Source: Hemicordylus capensis (taxonomy: Eukaryota > Chordata > Lepidosauria > Squamata > Cordylidae). From it: 64,000 nt of DNA. The stretch lies in assembly GCF_027244095.1 (NCBI RefSeq), contig NC_069659.1:332395250-332459249 (forward strand), read 5' to 3'. Below are positions 18,943 to 30,840 of the stretch, piece by piece. The notes beneath the pieces are model-generated. The model searched no databases. It saw nothing but the letters and a program-made list of their open reading frames with translations, and was not told the DNA's origin. Positions within the stretch are counted from its first letter, which is position 1. Each line of letters begins with the position of its first letter. Made by a program: the position numbers and the translations under genes.

Positions 18943-19562
18943 ATGTGAAATGAATTGCTTTGGTGCACATACAAGGGCAGCATGAGATTCCCTTAAGAGG
19001 AGGCGGGCAGGTCCTGCCTGCCTGTCCTCCAAGCCCCCGCCAGCCCACCGCGGTGCTATTGTTACGGACAGACTTCTGTGCAAGCGGCAGTTTGTGCCGC
19101 TTGTTCCTCTAAAATGCTGCAGCGCGGCGATGGGATGCATCCTTGGCATCCCTCGTGCGGCATTGGCATGTAAATAGCATCAGCACATACATCAACGCCA
19201 TTTGTGGGGCCAGCATCCTGTGGCCCTGCAAATGGCTTCAATGCATGCGCTGATGCCATTTACGTGCTGATGCTGCATGAGGGATGCCAAGGACACATCC
19301 CATCGCCATAGCGCGGCATTTTAGAAGAGCACGCAGCACAAGCTACTGCTTGCACGGAAGTCTGTCCGTAAGAATAGTGGCCCGGTGGACCGGTGGGGGC
19401 TTGGAGGATGGGCAGGTAGGACCTGCCTACCTCCTCTTAGGGAACCCGGTGCCCCGTGCCAAAATGTTTTGGTGCCCCATGCCGAAATGTTTTGGTGCCA
19501 GGGAGCTGAAGCATTTAGGTGCCTCTCCAAAGAGGCACCGGAACGCATCTGACACACCCCTA
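18943..19562. mobile_element. Large foldback element, about 620 bp
   Basis: Positions 18,990-19,200 are inverted at 19,255-19,440. Matching words include 'gacagacttctgtgcaagc' against 'gcttgcacggaagtctgtc', and 'gatgggatgcatccttggca' against 'tgccaaggacacatcccatc'. The ends ('aggtatgtg...' and '...acacacccctaaa') resemble the TAGGGRTGTGCA hAT-like termini. No transposase is seen. Confidence 0.7.
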
Positions 19563-20040
19563 AAGTTTACTACAACAAATGTGCAAGATATCCATTCACT
19601 CAGATTTTTAAACCTTCCTTTTTTCTTCAAGAATCAAGGTAGCTTACAAGAAATAAATGTAGAGGATGTAAAAGCAGATCCCACTGAGAGATGCATCTGG
19701 TGGGGTCCTTCTGCTCTTTTGTACACTCCTGAACCTAGAAATTTGGGACATTTGGGACAAGACAGACTATCCTGTGGTTTATTTTCTTTTCCCCCCCATT
19801 TAAGCCAAATGTAGTAAAAATTAGGGTTGTGCAGTCATATTGGTCCAACAGGCATGTCAGACACGGCTGATATGCCCTCTGTTGAACATTATTGGAATAT
19901 GTTTATATACAACAGCAGGGAGCCTGACAGTCAGAACCTCCAACTGAAGTCCGCACATTCATGTCTGAGCTCCACTGGAGTTCTGACATGCCTGTCAGAC
20001 TCAGATTAAATGGCCAGCATGCTGTCTCTTACCTGTGCAA

Positions 20041-20260
20041 CCTGAGAGTCACACAGCCCTCAGGAACATATTTTTAGGTCCGATAGATGGCTTCTGGGGG
20101 AAGAAGAGATCACTGAATTTCACACACACACACGTCTGGAAAGTGCCATCTGAAAATAGATCTTTGAGGGTCATGCAGCCCCCAGGAACATATTTCCAGG
20201 TGCCACAGAGAGCTTCCAGGAGAAGGGAAGGTCACTGAATTTCATACACACACACACATG
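20041..20260. repeat. Tandem duplication of about 120 bp
   Basis: Two diverged units each read 'gagRgtcaYRcagccc..aggaacatattt', then a 'gcttc..gg' segment, then 'gaatttca' followed by a CA microsatellite. A single related unit, in a different setting, lies near 46,075-46,160. The host element is unknown; a possible hAT-like left end (TAGGGTTGTGCA) starts at 19,823. Confidence 0.65.
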
Positions 20261-20702
20261 TGCAGCATTAGTCTGTACCTCTATAGAAGCATTGCTGGTG
20301 CATCCTGTTTTACAGATGCTTCATTAGTCAGGATGTCAGCAGCTGAGGGCAGACATGGAATCATAGAGTTATGAGTCAGAACCAGAACAGTCCCAACAGA
20401 AGTGTATCCAGCCTCTGCTTGAAGTCCTCCAGTAAGGGAAAGCCCACCCTTTCCCCAGGTAATTGGCTCAGTTTTCATACTGCTCTTGCCACTGAGAATC
20501 TACCCTCCTGTCACTTAAGCCCATTAGATTGAGTCCTCCTGCAAGAACAGCAGAAAACAAGTCTTCATCCTCTTGTATGTGACAGCTCTGCAGGTAATTA
20601 AATTGTGCAATCATGCCTCCCGTTTCATTCATTACTCTTCTCCAAACTAACATACTTATTTCCTGCAGCCTTTCCTCATATGGCTTGCTTTCCAGACCCC
20701 CT

Positions 20703-20810
20703 ACTACTACAACTACAACAAATGTATACTTCTTCAAATATTTATATACTGCTTTTCAACAAAGGTTTCCTATGCAGTTGACATAGAGAAATAATACATA
20801 AATCAAAATG
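20703..20810 (-). mobile_element. LINE-tailed short element inside CR1
   Basis: 'atatttatatactgcttttcaac' and 'acatagagaaataatacata' are the reverse complement of the L2-type tail seen at 4.5 and 54.7 kb. CR1 sequence resumes on both sides. Confidence 0.7.
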
Positions 20811-21551
20811 CATCCCTCATCATCTTTGTTGCCCTCCTCTGAATCCACTCCAACTTGTCTACAGTACATCTTTCTTAAATGCAGTGCCCAGAACTGGACA
20901 CAGTATCCCAGATGAGGTGTGAAGCACTATTGCTTCTCATTCTTTGGAAACTGGTTCTATTAGAGCAGCCTAAATTTGCATTATCTTTTTTTTTAATTAT
21001 TGCATTATCTGCACCGCGCTGCTGACTCATGTTCAGCATGTGACTGACTGCAGTCCAAGATCATTATCACATGTGCTACTTACTACCAAGCCAGATATCC
21101 ATCATTTTATAGCTATGCATTTATTTATCTTTTTCCTTAGTGCAGAACTTTGCATTTTTATCTGTTGAATTACATTTTGTTAGTTTCAACCGCCCTTTTT
21201 ATGCATGCTACCAACATCATTTTGATGAATTCCTGTCTCCTGCAGCTTATCCCTCCCAGTTTCCTGTCATCCGCAAATTTGATGAAGATTGCCTCCATCC
21301 CTTCATCGAAGTCATTTGATAGCAATTCGGTGCAGTACCAGGGCCCAGGCAGATCCTGGTAGTACCCCACCCGAAACATCCCTCCATTTTAATAAGGAGC
21401 AATTGACTATTATTTTAATAAGGATTCTCTTTGAATTCTCTGTATTTATAAGAAGCCCTTTAATGAGGAGCCACCATTTTAATAAGGAGCATCTTTAAAT
21501 ATGATTTTCTAACCAGCTGTGAATGCAGTTGACAGTATTATCATCTAGTTT

Positions 21552-22006
21552 AGTGATCTTCACTATTTTTGCAGCAGGGGACTCAGCTGCCGAGAAGGCT
21601 CATTTCATGTAGTGTTGAGGAAGGGTGTAGCAGCGCTGGCCTCAGTGGTGGGAAGGAGAGAGAGACAGCATGTTAGGGGCAAGAGGAGGAGAGAAACAAG
21701 AGAGAGCAAGTGCTGTGGCTACAGCACCACTGGCAGAAAGATGGGGAAAGCATGTGGGGCAGGAGGAAGGGGAAACAAGAGAGAGAGAGAATGTACATTA
21801 GTGCAGTGGCCATGGCAATAGCAGTGGTATGAGAGAGAGAGAGAAAGCATGTGTGGGGCAGGAGGAGGAGGAGGAGGAGAGAGAGAGATTGTGTGTGTGA
21901 TGGCTGAAGGGACTAGAGGTGGCAGGGGAGGGGAAAGGTAAGCCAGGGGTGCCACTGGGGTCTGTGTAGGTTGCCAGTGGCACGTGGGCAGTGCAATGAA
22001 CAGTGA
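21552..22006. mobile_element. DNA-transposon insertion carrying a GA-rich minisatellite
   Basis: It is flanked by TCTAGTTT (21,544-21,551) and TCTAGTCT (22,007-22,014), an 8-bp duplication with one mismatch; the surrounding CR1 reads through when one copy is removed. Near the ends are weak inverted words ('tcactatttttgca' and, inverted, 'tcactgttcattgca'). The interior holds three or four diverged units of about 90-100 bp rich in 'gagagagaga' with 'gcatgtggggcaggagga'. hAT-like by duplication size; no transposase. Confidence 0.65.
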
Positions 22007-22176
22007 TCTAGTCTGCATTTGACCAATTTGTTAAGCAGAACGTTATAAGGAACTTTGTTAAATGTTTTGCTGAAATCAAGATAAATTATGTCCATAGCAT
22101 TCCCACAATCAACTAAGCTATTAATCAGAATTTTCAAAAAAATGAGATAACTTTATTCTGGGAGGAGTAATTTAGG

Positions 22177-22497
22177 GATGTGCGTGAATCAAATTTTCAG
22201 ATTCAATTCAAACTTGAATTAAAATTGGCCAATTTGATTAGAATCTGAACTGACCCATTTTGGCACATTTTTTTTTTTTTTTTACTAATTAGGGCAACTG
22301 AATGGTTTTTAAAGGCTGCTAAAATGTCCTTTAACTGCTGTTGAATCAATTCAAATTGATTCAAATTCGAATCTGGCCAATATGATTTGGATTCAAATTG
22401 AATTACCCCTTTCAGGGGTGATTCAATTCAAATCTGAATAATTCAAAATGGCCAGATTCAGTTCAAATAGATTCAAATTCAAATTGATTCACACACC
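22177..22497. mobile_element. hAT-like foldback MITE inside CR1
   Basis: It begins 'tagggatgtgcgtgaatcaa' and ends 'gattcacacacccct'. Arms are rich in 'attcaaattga' words and fold on each other. It interrupts CR1 in 'ggaggagtaatt/actgacaaatcc'. Only ATT is visibly repeated at the flanks, whereas other family members suggest 8 bp. Confidence 0.75.
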
Positions 22498-23040
22498 CCT
22501 AATTACTGACAAATCCATATGTCTTCTACAAATCACTACATTGTTACCAAGATGCTTACAGATTGACTACTACATAATCTCTTCCTGGTATCAAAGTTAG
22601 CTTGTCCAGTCATGTAGAGGATTCCTAGATCCTCTGTTTCCCCTGCTTTTAAGACAGGGACAACATTGGCCCATCTCCAGTTTTGTGGTGTGTTCCCCAT
22701 TCTCTAGAATTTCATAAAGATGAGAGACATAGATTCTTAGAGTATGTCAACAAGTTATTTTAGTGTACCCTAGGATGCAATTTATCTGATCCTGAAAACC
22801 TGAATTTATTTAATACATGTTTCCTGATCAACTCCTTATCAATCTTAAACAGCAATTCCTGCAAAATAAGAATTGCGAGGTTCTACCTCCTCTTTGTCAT
22901 CTGTTAATATTTCACCACTCTTACTGAGCAGCAGGAGAAATTTCTCCTTTCTCTTCTTCGTACTTGGAAGATACCATAAAAAGCCCTTTTCGTTGTTCTT
23001 AGCACCTCTCACCAGTCTCGGCTTAAACTTCCCTGACCCT

Positions 23041-23325
23041 GGCTGACATCCAAATGAAGCACTTGTGCAGTGAGCAAAGTTGTGCTATTGCAAAGAGATT
23101 GCAACATTGTGCTAAAAACCCAGGGATTTCCATAACAGTGCAATCATGCAATTGTGCTGTTGCCCAAAAGTTCTATTCAAAACAAATGGGAAATTGGACA
23201 CTGTTGTGCAAGCCCAAGCATGCTTGCAGTATTACATCACTAGTCTGGAATGCAAGCTCCTGACTCAGCTCAAGTAGCTAGCACAACAGCATTGTGCTAG
23301 TGTGACGCCCTTCCACAAGTACTTC
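23041..23325. repeat. Repeat family B, second copy
   Basis: It shares 'cactagtctggaatgcaagc' and 'gcacaacagcattgtgctag' with 4,615-4,880. It contains many inverted 'gcaatcatgcaattgtgc' words. Confidence 0.5.
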
Positions 23326-23854
23326 ACTAGTGAGGAGGTCAGCTTCTGCCCATACCCCTGAAAGTCTGGGCTACCCGTCTATGTTCATCCTTTTTCTATT
23401 CTTCCATTTCTTATATGTTTTGTTTTTTCCCCTTTTTGGGTCATCATGTTTACCTTTTGAGCAGCCATATTGGTCTACTATTTTTCTTTCTCATCAGAAT
23501 TGTGTGTATCTGCACGTTTGGCTTAGGAACTCTTACCCACCTTGGGATCCTTTCCCTGTTAGTTTATCTAACCACAGTGCCTCTTTTTGCTTACTAAAAT
23601 CATCCACCCCCATTGAAATTCAAGGTATATGTTTGACAACATTCACCTTTAGCATTCCATAATACCCAGAACAACACCATTATAATGTTCCCATTACTTA
23701 ATTGAGCAACTCTTTCCTATAGGTTAGGACCAAATCAAAGATAGCCAGTCACCTCATTCCTTTTTTAGCCTATTTGCCTTAAGGAAAATAAGCGTATGAG
23801 ATCACCCAGCTTTCTGTATGTGGGGGGTGTGTCCCTATCAACTTTGCAATGCCT
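23326..23854. other. Unassigned stretch
   Basis: A 110-codon frame at 23,330-23,662 is Phe/Leu/Ser-rich without a domain and is not called. No repeat is recognised. Confidence 0.3.
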
Positions 23855-23957
23855 GGAATGATTTGAACCAAATTTGGTAAAGCTGCAGGGACACATAGGA
23901 ACACCTCAATGGCATAGTTTGTTATATTATCCACTCCAATTCAAAATGGTGGATGCA
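23855..23957. repeat. Direct repeat D, copy 1
   Basis: 'accaaatttggtaaagctgc', 'agggacacata', 'cacctcaa' and 'atggtggatgc' recur in the same order at 25,482-25,590, 1.6 kb away. Confidence 0.8.
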
Positions 23958-23988
23958 TGAATATTTATTTATTTATGTATTATATTAG

Positions 23989-25306
23989 GGATGTGCACAA
24001 ATTGATTTGTTTCCATTTTTACCCAAATTGAATCAACCCCAATTTGTTTTAGTTCTGAATCTGCCCCCTCCTCATCCCAGACTCTATTTGTACCTGAATT
24101 TTCTGAATCTGAATCCAAACTGATTTGGGGCAAAAAAAAAGGGGGGTCCTGGGGCCAAAAGAGTGGGGTGGGTGGTAGTTTCCAGTGGGTGGAAGCTACC
24201 ACCCAGTTTTCAAAGGAATTGGGCAAAGGGGTGATTTTGAAATGGTTTTTGAATTTTATGCATCTTTAAGCTTTTCTCCATAGGGAATAATGGGGATTTC
24301 AGCAGCCTTAGGTATAACTCCTTGGGGGTGGGGGGCACCAGCATGGCCCAGAGTGGGTTGTGGTGGGTAGTAGTGCCCAATGGGTGCAAGAAAGCTACCA
24401 CCCAGATTTCAAAGAAATTGGGGAAAAGGGTGATTTTTAAAGAATTTTTGAAGTTGGCATGTTTGTCATTGAATCCACTCTCATTTCTCACCAGAGAATC
24501 TAATCTCAGAAGAACATCTCAGAAATAACAAAACCCAGTGCCCCTGGGCTTTTCGTTTTGCAGGTGGTTGGCACCCTAAGTGCACTACACCACACCCTTC
24601 TTTGGGCCACCCTGGTACCCCCCCAAGTGGAGTTATGGGGCTGTTGAAACCCCCATTATTCCCATGGGAAAAAGTTTAAACATGCACAAAATTCAGAGAT
24701 TCTTTAAAAATAATCCCTTTCACCAATCTCTTTGAAATCTGCGTGCTAGCAGGCACCCATTAGGGCACTACCACCTGACCCACTCTTCTGCCCCGAAACC
24801 CCTTTTATGTTCCGAATGTGCCCCAAAGACATGCCAACTTCAAAAATTCTTTTAAAATCACCACTTTGCCCAATTCCTTTGAAATCTGGGTGGTAGCTTC
24901 CTTGCACCCATTAGGCACTATCACCCACCGCAATCTGCTTTGAGCCACCCTAGTGCACACACCCCCGGGGACTTATAACTAAGGCTGCTGAAATCCCCAT
25001 TATTCCCTATGGAGAAAAGTTTAAAGATGAACCAACTTCAAAAATTCGTTAAAAATCGCACCTTTGACCAATTTATTTGAAATCTGGGTGGTAGCTTCCA
25101 CTGATTGGGCACTACCACCCAACCCACTTTGGCCACAAAATTTAGGTCTGAATCTCCAAATTTTTGAGGTCTGAATCTTGGTTGATTTGTTTTGTACGTG
25201 AATCTGGGCAATTGAGGACAGGGGTGATTTGTTTTGGCTACAAATCACCCGAATCAGCCAGATTCGGGTAAAAATCATTTTGTACCTGAATTGTTTCACA
25301 CATCCT
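23989..25306. mobile_element. hAT-like foldback element, 1.3 kb, with internal subrepeats
   Basis: Left end TAGGGATGTGCACAAATT; right end '...tttcacacatccttg'. Flanks 'tattatat' and 'atttatat' match at 6 of 8 positions. The left half has 'ggtggtagtttccagtggg' units, and the right half the same unit inverted, repeated several times with 'ctaccaccca' and 'ccccattattccc'. The whole is a large imperfect palindrome built of about 220-bp subrepeats. No transposase is seen. Confidence 0.75.
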
Positions 25307-25481
25307 TGATTTATATACCAATGCATAGTTTTTAATTAATAGTTAAAATCAAAACTATATAAATTAAACAATTAAAATTATTTAAACATTAAAAACACGA
25401 ACATTAAAATCATTTAAAACCAGCATTAAAAATGTAAACCATTTGAGGCACAAGTGTGCTAACTTGTGGACCACCTAACCA

Positions 25482-25590
25482 ATTTGGACCAAATTTGGTA
25501 CAGCTGTAGGGACACATACGGACACCTCAAAGGTGTAGTTTGTGATGACGTCATCCACCCCGATTCAAGATGGTGGATGTGTGCATGTTT
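25482..25590. repeat. Direct repeat D, copy 2
   Basis: Second copy of the 23,855-23,957 unit, about 80% alike by eye. It carries a CRE-like palindrome 'tgacgtca' that copy 1 has lost. Confidence 0.8.
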
Positions 25591-26184
25591 GAGGTGGAAG
25601 TAGGCTAGTGTTTGAACATGGTAATGACCAATTAAGTGATAATTAATTATAGTGAAAGGAAAGTAGGCTGATTAGTTCTTACTAAAACTTCTTGTCTACA
25701 TTCGGAACTAGGAAGTTATTAGCAAGGCAGGTCATAAAATTTGGAGGAGATTTGATGATTAGAGTTTGCCTCCCAGTAGATATCTGGGTTGTGGCGGTCC
25801 CCCATTAGTTTGCTTCTTTGAAGCATCTCTAATTTACTTTAGGAAAATATCATCCACATCCTCTCCTTGGTATGGCTGTCTCTAGCAGTTTCCAACAACA
25901 ATGTTTTTGTTTGTTTGTTTCAGCATTTATTTTTATCCAAATGCACTCCACTGGGCTATCATGTTAACTCTCTTGGATTTCTGTGCAGGTGTACACATTT
26001 TTGACATATAATACTACTCCCCCTCCATTTTTGTTACATCTATTCTTTTAGAAAATGTTAGATCCTTTACATTCTAATTCGGGAAGTCATACCATCTCTT
26101 CTCACGTATGCCTCCCAAGCTGCATTTACCCTCCTGTACTAGGAGTTCAAACAGATCTTATTTATTTCCCATACTCTTCTTCTT

Positions 26185-26216
<32 letters not shown>

Positions 26217-26233
26217 ACTACTACTACTACTAC

Positions 26234-26375
26234 GCATATTTATATACCACTTTTCAACCAGTTTTCAAAGTGGTGTACACAGAAAAACAAATATAAATAA
26301 AATAGTTTCATATCCCTAAAGGGTTCACAAACTTAAAAATAAAAACATAAGGTAGACACCAGCAACAGCCACTAT
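26234..26375 (-). mobile_element. LINE-tailed short element, 3' part
   Basis: Reverse complement of the element at 4,290-4,556 ('atatttatataccacttttc', 'ggtagacaccagcaacagcc'). Its tail adjoins a (CTA)(CTG)(CTA)n repeat at 26,185-26,233. Confidence 0.75.
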
Positions 26376-27739
26376 TATGTTCCAGAGTTTCTGCAGCTAT
26401 GTTATTGTGGGTTTATTAGGCAATCTCACAACTTCCCTTGCAGCACCCAATTCCCCAGCTTTTGTAATTACCTTTGCACACTTGTCTTCATCTCCCACAG
26501 GATTTAGTTTAAAGCTCTCTTGGACAAGTTCATCAGGCTTCTGCCAAACACAATTCAATTAAATTCACATGAATTATAACGTTTCTTCCAAGTGTCCTTA
26601 ATCAAAGCTAAAAAGTCACAATAGGGAGAGTTACAATTTTTACAAATCTGCACAGTTGCAATTATTTTTACTACATTCTTCACTTACATTTCGTTCTAAT
26701 AGCCTTAACATGTCCTAGAAAGAAAGACATTTTCTATTCATTGGTGCAATAACACTTACGATAAATTGATTTGTTACTATTATTAATGTTATGGGCTTCT
26801 ACAGAAATGTCAGTGACGATGTTCATGTCACCTAATGGGCATTTTTATTCATTCCTCAGAGCCACCTCCTCAATAACCTCCTCATAGATCTATATTTTAA
26901 GATATCATCTTATTCATGCCTTTGGTCAGTATTTAAAATAAAGGGATAAGTCACCAGCAGGTGCAATCTGTGACAATTAATGACTGATTAAGCAATTATA
27001 ATAGGTGCTAGATATTTTGCACTGTTTATGTTAATGGCACCAAGGCAGCTGCATTTATGTAAGCTACTACACAGTCGATAAAGCCACATTTAAATTATTT
27101 TATTTGCTCTCCAGCTTCCAACATACTCTGTTATTTAGAGCAATTTGTATAACAAGATTAAAAAAAAATCCATGAATTAAACCAATGGTTTTAAGCCCTA
27201 AATATAATGATTAAGTAAGCTTAAAGTAGCTGCTTTAGTCCAGGGAAAATCTTGGGTTGAATTCATGAATAGAGTTACAAACCACACACATGCATATATG
27301 CATAAAGCATGGAAATTGTACCGTATTATAGTTGCCAGGAAAACTTGCAGGCTGACCCCAGAAATGAGTTTCAGCATTAATCCCTCTTCACAGAAGAGGA
27401 GAGTTTTGTGGGCACACCAAGGGCATGTTCACGTGACTCACTGCAAATGGGTAAGAAGTCCAGGAGAGGCAATCAAAAGTTCCCATGGCACAAAATCTTG
27501 TGCTGCGACATGGAGAATCTAATACAGGTTAACCCAAAGTGCTTCTTAACTTCAGTCAAGTATAGTAATAAGTAAAATTTTAATAGTAATTTAGACATTT
27601 AATTGTTTTTTGTATTCCAGTCTGTACATATGTTATCTTTTTTGCCTCATTTTGCTGGCCAATTACTGAGATAAAGTTTTTGTTCTATTCTCAGTTTCCT
27701 ATAGTGCATGCACTTCTGTACAGCATGTCATCCGAACCC
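26376..27739. other. Non-repetitive AT-rich block, candidate conserved element
   Basis: No gene or repeat is seen. Positions 26,880-27,250 are rich in words bound by developmental factors: an E-box-like 'cagcaggtgc', 'tgacaattaatgactgatta', 'agcaattataa' and 'tccatgaattaaaccaatgg'. Repeat debris is absent over about 900 bp. Regulatory function is an inference. Confidence 0.35.
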
Positions 27740-28005
27740 ACCCAAGTCTGGTTGGCCACCGGACAAACCAACTTGTCACTGAGGACTGTAACCAAGGCTG
27801 ACAAAGTCCATTACTTTGTACTATATATTGTTTTTATGCTTGAGTTTTAAAATTTTTAATCAGATTTGTTTTATATTTTTAGCTTAATATTTTAATTGTG
27901 TCATTTTTACAATCTTGTTTTTAAATTCTGCTATAAACCACCTTGGGATTGTTTTAATAAAAGGCGGTATATAAATTTAACAATAAAATATAAATAAATA
28001 AATTA
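27740..28005 (+). mobile_element. LINE 3' tail fragment
   Basis: It ends 'tataaaccaccttgggatt', then 'aaggcggtatataaatttaa' and an AAATAAATA tail, a typical L2/CR1-group 3' end. No coding part is left. Confidence 0.55.
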
Positions 28006-28429
28006 CAATTCCCCCTCCCAGACCTCTTACCAGCTTTCAGCAGGTTTTGTGAGCCCCCACACATTATTCTCTAGCTCTAATTTAATACAAGAGCTGGAGA
28101 ATAATTCCTTGCTTACTTCCCTTTGCAGTTCCTGCTCCTCCAGCCCCTGGCCATTTCCCGCTTCCCTTTCCGCAAAACTGATCCACACAGTGGGGCGGCA
28201 GCAGCTTTTCTGCCACAAGAAGGGGAAAAGAAGGCAATCCAATCTCCCTTCTCTTTCTGATGCACTGTACTACTACACCAGAGGGAGAAAGAGCCCACGA
28301 ACTGCTCATGGATGTAGTTTTACCAAAATCTCCTTTCCCCAAGCTATAATTCAACACAGCCACCGGGAACTTTTCCCTCTGACATATTAAGTTTGTACAC
28401 GCGAACAAATAATTGGGTGGGGCGGAAGA

Positions 28430-28843
28430 CTGGCAGGGAGGCAGGCTCCTGAGGGATTTTGGTCTCTTTGCTTGGCCACTCGCCCAACACATGATCGGTG
28501 CCTCAGCAAGCAGGAGAGCAGGGAGCCGGAGGAGGAAATCCTCTGGCATCTGCCAATGCACCACGTCAGGAACGCAGTGCATTGAGGGATCCTCCCTCAG
28601 CCGGGCACTCTTGCTGCCCAGCTCTGTGTGTGTGTGGGCTGCCTGCAGCCCATGCACACACATGATCCCAAACCTGGGTTTAAGGGTACACTGATTTAAC
28701 CCAGGTTAAAGCTTGAGGTAAATTCCCAGGCTTGGGACCGATGCAGCGCCGGGTCAGGCTCGTTCCTGGTGGTGCACACAGGCGGACAAGTTCAGGCTGG
28801 GCTGTCCAAGCCTGGATTTGGCTGCCCATGTGAATAGCCTCAT
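28430..28843. repeat. GC-rich MITE family A, diverged copy
   Basis: Right end 'catgtgaatagcctc'. It contains the inverted words 'aacctgggtttaagg' and 'aacccaggttaaag' and a 'gcagtgcattgagg' segment like the family's central part. The left end is approximate. Confidence 0.5.
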
Positions 28844-30465
28844 TAGCTAGCATGGTGTGCTAGAGAGCGAATGGAGGAAGAAACTGGATTGCCCACCTTT
28901 CTCCCTCTAGAAGAGGGTGGGTTGCTGCTATCATGGCTGCCTGGCTGAATAGAGGTTTGTTTGTTTGTTTTTCCTGAAAGGAAAGAGGGAAGATTTGGGG
29001 TGGATTACACATGGGCTTGCAAAATAAGCCAAGCTATTTTCTGAATGTTTTGGAATACAGTTCAGTTTATTTCTGAAACAGTACAATGTGGACAGCAGAA
29101 GCATACAGTGATACAGAACCTATAATGTCTTTTTCAAGTGGCAGTGGTTTCAGACTTTCTAGTTGCATGGGACCCTATTTTTACTGACTGTTCAGGTAAG
29201 GCATCATGAAGGCATATGATGCAGCAAGCGTGTGAAAGCTATCAGGCCTGGGTCTGGTCAGTGCCTGTCTGGGAAGTGAACACTTGGTACACAGCCTTGA
29301 CTTCCATGATGGAAGAAAGGATACAAATGTGTTAAATAAGTAAGCAAACCCCTGCACAGCTGACATTGCAGAGAACTGAACATATGAAGGGGGCTTATAT
29401 TGAATGATATAAATAGACCATTATTTTCCACCATTTTCCCTGACTGTGCACGTCCCTAACATCTTAGACAATGGCCTTCCTCGGGCCTGCTACCTAAGTT
29501 CCTTTAAATGAAGGTGCTAGCAGAAATGTGGACTTTGTTTTTCATGTTGGGATTTCCATTCATTTTTGTAGTGACAACTTCTTTCATTTAGTTTTGATTT
29601 TTAACTCATTAGTTTTGAACACACACATACACCCCAGATTTCATCATATCCATTGGTTTTTGTTTTGCAGTGATGGAGCGTACCTTGCAGTGTGGCAGAA
29701 CAATGGGCTCCCCCCCCCCCGTTTAAACTGTTTAACCAGAGTTTTGGAGCACCTCCTGGTGGCTGCCATGCATTTTCCCAGAATGCCCCAGAGTTGCCAT
29801 CATTCTGGGGACAAGTTGTGACTGTCAATCATGCTGCCATGTTTTTCCCCTCCCCAAACATTTGGGTCAATATGATTAAAAAACAGTGTGGTAGCCACCT
29901 GGAGGTAGCTACCCAATGCTCCATATCAACTTTAAAATAGCAAAAAAGGAAAGGAAAGATTGCCTACAGCTCTACAGCACTACAAGATAGCCTCTCCAGC
30001 ATCTACGTTACAAAAATGAGCAAAATGGTAGCCCTATTCACACATTATGTTCAACACTCATATAAGTATATCCAGGTTCAGATCTATATACAAGTACGTT
30101 ATTTACATGTTGGACACAGGTACAGCAGTGTACTTCCTATCTGCGCCATGCATTTGAGGGGCCTGTATCCAGCTTCACCTTTAAAAAGAATGTAGGTACA
30201 GTCATTCACACAAATGTATGCATGGACAGATATCTGAATCCAAGTACAACATAATATCTGGATAAGGCTAATGACTGAACTGAATGGCACATATAACATT
30301 TGGTTAATTCACCCACCGGCATAGGCACGTAACGAATGAACATTTAATCAAATGGGCCCAGTTTGGTTCCGGTTATTTTTACATCAATTCCAGAATGATT
30401 GCACATGCTTAGATCCTAGGTTGTTGAAATTGGGATTATCTGCATGCCAAGTATATATATAATGC
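28844..30465. other. Unassigned DNA with scattered repeat ends
   Basis: No gene is seen. 'tgtgcacgtcccta' at 29,447-29,460 is a lone hAT-like right end. Positions 29,700-29,930 contain 'ggtagccacctggaggtagc', which resembles the subrepeats of the 24-25 kb element. 'ccctattcacacattatg' at 30,034 resembles a family A terminus. None can be closed into a full element. Confidence 0.35.
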
Positions 30466-30840
30466 CCCACCGCCCACTGAGGTCATCTGGAGAGGTCGAT
30501 CTCCATTTGTCTCCAGCTTGCCTGGTGCCACACGGGGCGGGCCTTCTCGGTTGTTCCCCTAAGATTGTGGAATGCGCTCTTTACTGAAATATGACCCTCC
30601 CCATCTCTGACAATTTTTAAAAATCATTTGAAAACCCACCTCTTCACCTAAGCTTTTTCAACTTTTTACATTGTTTAGGTTTTAATCTGTGTTTGATTTT
30701 AAATTATTTAAATTGCTTTAAGTTTTTGTGTACATTTTAAACTTGTTTTTAGGTTATTGTTAACTGCCCAGAGACAGAAGTTTAGAGTGGTGTACAAATC
30801 TGGTAAGTAAGTAAGTAAGCAAGTAAGTAAGTAAGTAAAT
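30466..30840 (+). mobile_element. L2-type LINE 3' end
   Basis: It encodes remnants of the LINE C terminus ('gaggtcatctggagaggtcg', 'gggccttctcggttgttccc'), followed by an AT-rich 3' region and a (GTAA)n tail. The tail repeat fits L2-group retrotransposition. It is 5' truncated. Confidence 0.75.

Larger units (their letters stand above)
20290..23040 (-). mobile_element. CR1 LINE, interrupted by later elements
   Basis: The minus strand holds CR1 reverse-transcriptase pieces: DIIYLDFSKTFNKVPYNVLL (about 22,020-22,130) and KFADDRKLGGISC (about 21,230-21,290), the catalytic FADD box. Lower coordinates (20,300-20,700 and 20,812-21,150) carry the conserved CR1 3' part, readable in reverse as 'ccagaactggacacagtatc' and neighbours. 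The upper part (22,510-23,040) is the CR1 region upstream of the palm domain. Insertions lie at 20,703-20,810, 21,552-22,006 and 22,177-22,497. Many substitutions show it is old and inactive. Confidence 0.85.

Noticed and set aside
24140-25140. CRISPR-like array of spaced repeats
   Set aside because: The repeated units are about 220 bp, diverged and inverted between halves; they belong to a foldback DNA element in a eukaryotic genome.
28082-28663. 193-codon minus-strand frame
   Set aside because: Lies partly in a GC-rich MITE copy, no domain features, and composition follows the repeat.
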